From positions 66,407,740-66,471,739 of the forward strand of contig JALIGW010000001.1 in the NCBI GenBank assembly GCA_023053685.1: a DNA stretch of 64,000 nucleotides. Reading direction: 5' to 3'. The translations under genes and the position numbers were made by a program. The notes under the pieces were generated by a model. That model was not told the DNA's origin and made no database searches. It saw only the letters and a program-made list of their open reading frames with translations. Source of the DNA: Diadophis punctatus similis. Lineage: Eukaryota > Chordata > Lepidosauria > Squamata > Dipsadidae. Shown here piece by piece: positions 1 through 64,000 of the stretch. The stretch's first letter is position 1. Each line of letters starts with the position of its first letter.

Positions 1-298
1 GCTTCTCTCTGGTTTTTTATTTCAATGACTTGTCTCTCCTGTTTCCTTTTTGCTGTTCTGTCATCTTTCCATTCATAAAACTAAAACAAATTTAGGAGAC
101 AGCTTCTGGCAAACCTGTTCCCATAAGAACTTAAAAACTAGACCTGAAAAGTGAACTAACTGAACTATCAAATTCTATCAGGTGGGAAAGAGATGTAGTG
201 GCCTAAATTGCTCCTTGCCACTTCCCGGGTCCAATGAATTCTACAAAATAAGTATCAATATTACTTAACTAGCATAATGGATATAAGTCTGGCTTTAC
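1..298. other. BIRC6 intron (3' edge of window)
   Basis: This is intronic sequence between window exon 20 and the next UBC exon, which is outside the window. It is AT-rich unique sequence with no recognisable element. Confidence 0.7.
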
Positions 299-61642
<61,344 letters not shown>

Positions 61643-61927
61643 CTTCAATAAATAATTGCCATTAATTTAAAAAATATGCCAGATAAACTTGCAAATTATC
61701 AAAAAGCCAAAAGAGAAGAGAAAAAAATAGTATATGTGTTGCCCATGGGCAAGCAATTGAACTCCATTTGTGGCTACATATATTTTATTTACTATTCTTT
61801 ATATACAACTAGAACAAATAAATATTATACGTTTGATGTCAATCACTGAGTATTTCACTTCCATTAAAAATGATAATGCCACACAGTTCATTTGAAGGTT
61901 CCTTCTGACTTGGTGTGAAAATGGTTA

Positions 61928-63210
61928 CCGTATTTTTCGGAGTATAGGACGCACCTGAGTATAGGACGCACCTAGATTTTAGAGGAGGAAAACAAGGAAA
62001 AAAGTATTCTGAACCAAATGGTGTAGTAATATATTATTTAATAAAATACCAGTGTAGCAGAATACTTTTTACAACCATGTATACTTTTTACAACCATGTA
62101 CACTTTTTACAAACTTCAAACTTGACAGCTTTAAGACTTGTGGACTTCAACTCCCAGAATTCCTTCTCCAGTCATGCTAGCTCAGGAATGGGAGTTGAAG
62201 TCCACAAGTCTTAAAGCTGTCAAGTTTGAAGTTTGTAAAAAGTGTACATGGTTGTAAAAAGTCTTGCCAAGTTTGAAGACCCTTGCACCCCTAACCCAGG
62301 GGTCTTCAAACTTGACAGCTTTAAGACTTGTGGACTTCAACTCCAATTCCTGAGCTAGCATGACTGGAGGAGGAATTCTGGGAGTTGAAGTCCACAAGTT
62401 TGAAGACCCTTGCACCCCCTTGGCAAGTTTAAGACTTGTGGACTTCAACTCCCAGAATTCCTCCTCCAGTCATGCTAGCTAGAGTTGAAGTCCACAAGTC
62501 CTCCCGGTCTCGCAGCCAGTTCCCTCCTGAAGCTCAAGGGCTGCAACTTGAGCTGAGCAGATCTGCGGCGAAAGCGGCGGCTCCTGGTTTTCCCGGCCAA
62601 AGAGCGCTCACTAGAGAAGAGCGGCTGAGGAAGCAGGCGAAGCGCGGCGACAGGCAGGTGTTTTGGAAGCGCCGAGGGCAGCACGCGCATCCGGGATGCC
62701 CTTCTCGCTTAGCCGGCAGCAGGAGAAGGAGCAGTAGACAAAGGTCTCGGAGAAAACAGCGTCGCCACAGCAAGCGCCGGGGACGCGCGTGAGGATGGGA
62801 CTCGCTGCGCCCGCTGCTGCCGGCTAAGCGGAAAGCACAGAGGGGGGCATCCCGGACGCGCGTGCTGCCCTCGGCGCTTCCAAGACACCTGCCTGCCGCC
62901 GCGCTTCGCCTGCTCGCACGCCCGCTCGCTCGCAAGCGGGCAGCGGTGGGGATCGAAGCGGAGCGGTGGCACCTCGAAAGGACGGGGGCAAGCAGCGGTG
63001 GTGGCGGCGGCAAGCAACAGCGGGGACGGCGGGGGCAAGCAGCGGGGGGGGGCAAGCGGCGGTGGCGGAGGCAGCGGCGGGCGGCGGGGAAAACCTCCAA
63101 AGGGTGGGGGCTGGGGGGGTTGGGGGCTGCATTCGGTGTATAGGACGCACCCACTTTTTGACCCCCTTTTTGGGAGTAAAAAGGTGCGTCCTATACTCCG
63201 AAAAATACGG
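61928..63210. mobile_element. Non-autonomous Tc1/mariner-like element, 1283 bp, composite
   Basis: The ends CCGTATTTTTCGGAGTATAG and complement TATACTCCGAAAAATACGG are long inverted repeats (extending to GGACGCACC), flanked by TA. The interior holds three blocks: a hairpin of CTTCAACTCCCAGAATTCC units (62100-62490), a GC-rich hairpin with arms near 62640-62690 and 62865-62912, and a GGC-rich stretch (62990-63110). Long ORFs here are compositional. Confidence 0.75.
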
Positions 63211-63225
63211 TAATTCACTATACGC

Positions 63226-63510
63226 GTGCCAGAGGTGGCACATAGATCCCTCTCTGTGGGCATGTGCACCATCGCCAGCTGCTCTTCTGGTTTCCGGTGC
63301 GCCAGCCAGTTGGTTTTCATGGGCGGAGCGCTGGAAAACGGCCTGAAAACGGCCAAAACCCAGGCTGTTTCTGGGCCTTTTTTCAGGCCATTTTCCAGGC
63401 CGTTTTTCAAGCTGTTTTTCAGGCCCTTTAAAGGTCGTTTTCAACCCCAAAATGGCCTGAAAACGGCCACATGCACGCACATACATGCGCAAAAAGTTTC
63501 ACCATCACTG
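63226..63510. mobile_element. hAT-type element related to 37057 family, left end lost
   Basis: GTGCCAGAGGTGGCACATAG opens it and AAAAGTTTCACCATCACTG closes it. The interior repeats CCTGAAAACGGCC on both strands. CTATACGC and CTATACTC on the flanks may be the decayed target duplication. Confidence 0.6.
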
Positions 63511-63854
63511 CTATACTCTATTCCACAGAATGAATGAAATGGTAACTGATGATCGCTTAGAGAAAGAGTGGCCCACCTCTATTGTAAAGAAGGAGACTTT
63601 AAAATTTAATTTTGAAGGGTGATCTCTATCCAAAACTGATATACTGTATAGAGAAACCCCGTAATCCATGACACTCTTCAAGTAAGCTCTCCTGGCATCT
63701 TTCACCCAAGTCTCTAAGAAAAAGCCTCCCCATTACTTTAGAAAGGAGGGCTGTCATAAGGCCATCTATCAGATATCAGAAATTTAATTGATAATGGCCT
63801 TTAGGCAGAATATATAGGCCCACAAAGTGTCTAACAAGTTAAGCATCTCCCATC

Positions 63855-64000
63855 TTGTTTCTGCTGGAAGTAAACACTCTAGAAAGAGTGCAGAGAAGAG
63901 CAACAAAGATGATTAGGGGACTGGAGGCTAAAACATATGAAGAACGGTTGCAGGAAGCGGATATGTCTAGTTTAATGAAAAGAAGGACCAGGGGAGACAT
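63855..64000 (+). mobile_element. CR1 LINE 3' region (plus), cut by the window edge
   Basis: GAGTGCAGAGAAGAGCAACA, AAGATGATTAGGGGACTGGA and GAACGGTTGCAGGAAGC are the conserved CR1 3' segment lying upstream of the part seen at 10261-10645. Confidence 0.8.

Noticed and set aside
62436..63537. Overlapping ORFs of 93-233 codons on both strands
   Set aside because: They lie in a GC-rich, TA-flanked transposable element, overlap in many frames, and have Arg/Pro/Gly composition with no recognisable domain.
63511..63705. 64-codon minus ORF as the next BIRC6 exon upstream
   Set aside because: The peptide does not resemble BIRC6 and has no phase-1 donor matching window exon 1; it lies beside a repeat.

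Overview
The window is a stretch of vertebrate nuclear genome, almost certainly from a snake. Two kinds of sequence support this. First, one large multi-exon gene on the minus strand is clearly BIRC6 (BRUCE/Apollon). Second, the repeats are typical of squamates, and several are typical of snakes: CR1/L3 ('Snake1'-type) LINE 3' ends running straight into (ATTCT)n microsatellites, L2-clade LINEs, a Bov-B 3' end, tRNA-derived squamate SINEs, a SPIN hAT copy, and a long GATA/TATC tract.

Layout. BIRC6 runs right to left through the whole window. I could place 20 consecutive coding exons from 61642 down to 299. Splice phases agree at all 19 junctions and the reading frame stays open for 4337 coding bases (about 1445 codons). 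They cover roughly the C-terminal third of the protein: a galactose-binding-like beta-sandwich region, the long helical-repeat body, a split ubiquitin-like stretch and the very start of the UBC (E2) domain. The E2 catalytic cysteine lies beyond position 1. The exon upstream of 61642 is also outside the window.

The largest BIRC6 intron (7795-34060, about 26 kb) holds the most interesting item. On the opposite (+) strand at 23.2-25.3 kb is a small two-exon transcription-unit candidate. Its last exon encodes a 50-residue single-pass membrane microprotein (24672-24824) whose C-terminal half closely matches the TUNAR (BNLN/NBLN) microprotein. From memory, the zebrafish megamind RNA was described as linc-birc6 and linked to mammalian TUNAR, so a TUNAR-like gene antisense inside BIRC6 of a reptile fits that history. 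The predicted splice keeps the frame open to an upstream ATG, giving a possible 75-residue product. The surrounding 20.2-26.9 kb is almost free of recognisable repeats.

Repeats. The rest of the intronic DNA is dense with mobile elements. There are at least nine hAT-type non-autonomous elements with visible or near-perfect 8-bp target duplications, including two inserted one after the other at the same site (32339-32878) and a SPIN copy inside an L2 relic (50460-51075). There are Tc1/mariner or Tigger-like elements with TA flanks (8258, 55795, 61928), a rearranged L2 LINE (17.7-20.2 kb) and two LTR-like units with TATA and polyA signals. A roughly 600-bp palindrome made of (AT)n/(AC)n around an inverted-repeat element sits at 45.5-46.15 kb. 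A roughly 300-bp GATA/CATC/TATC tract sits at 57.8 kb. No CRISPR, rRNA or functional tRNA gene was seen.
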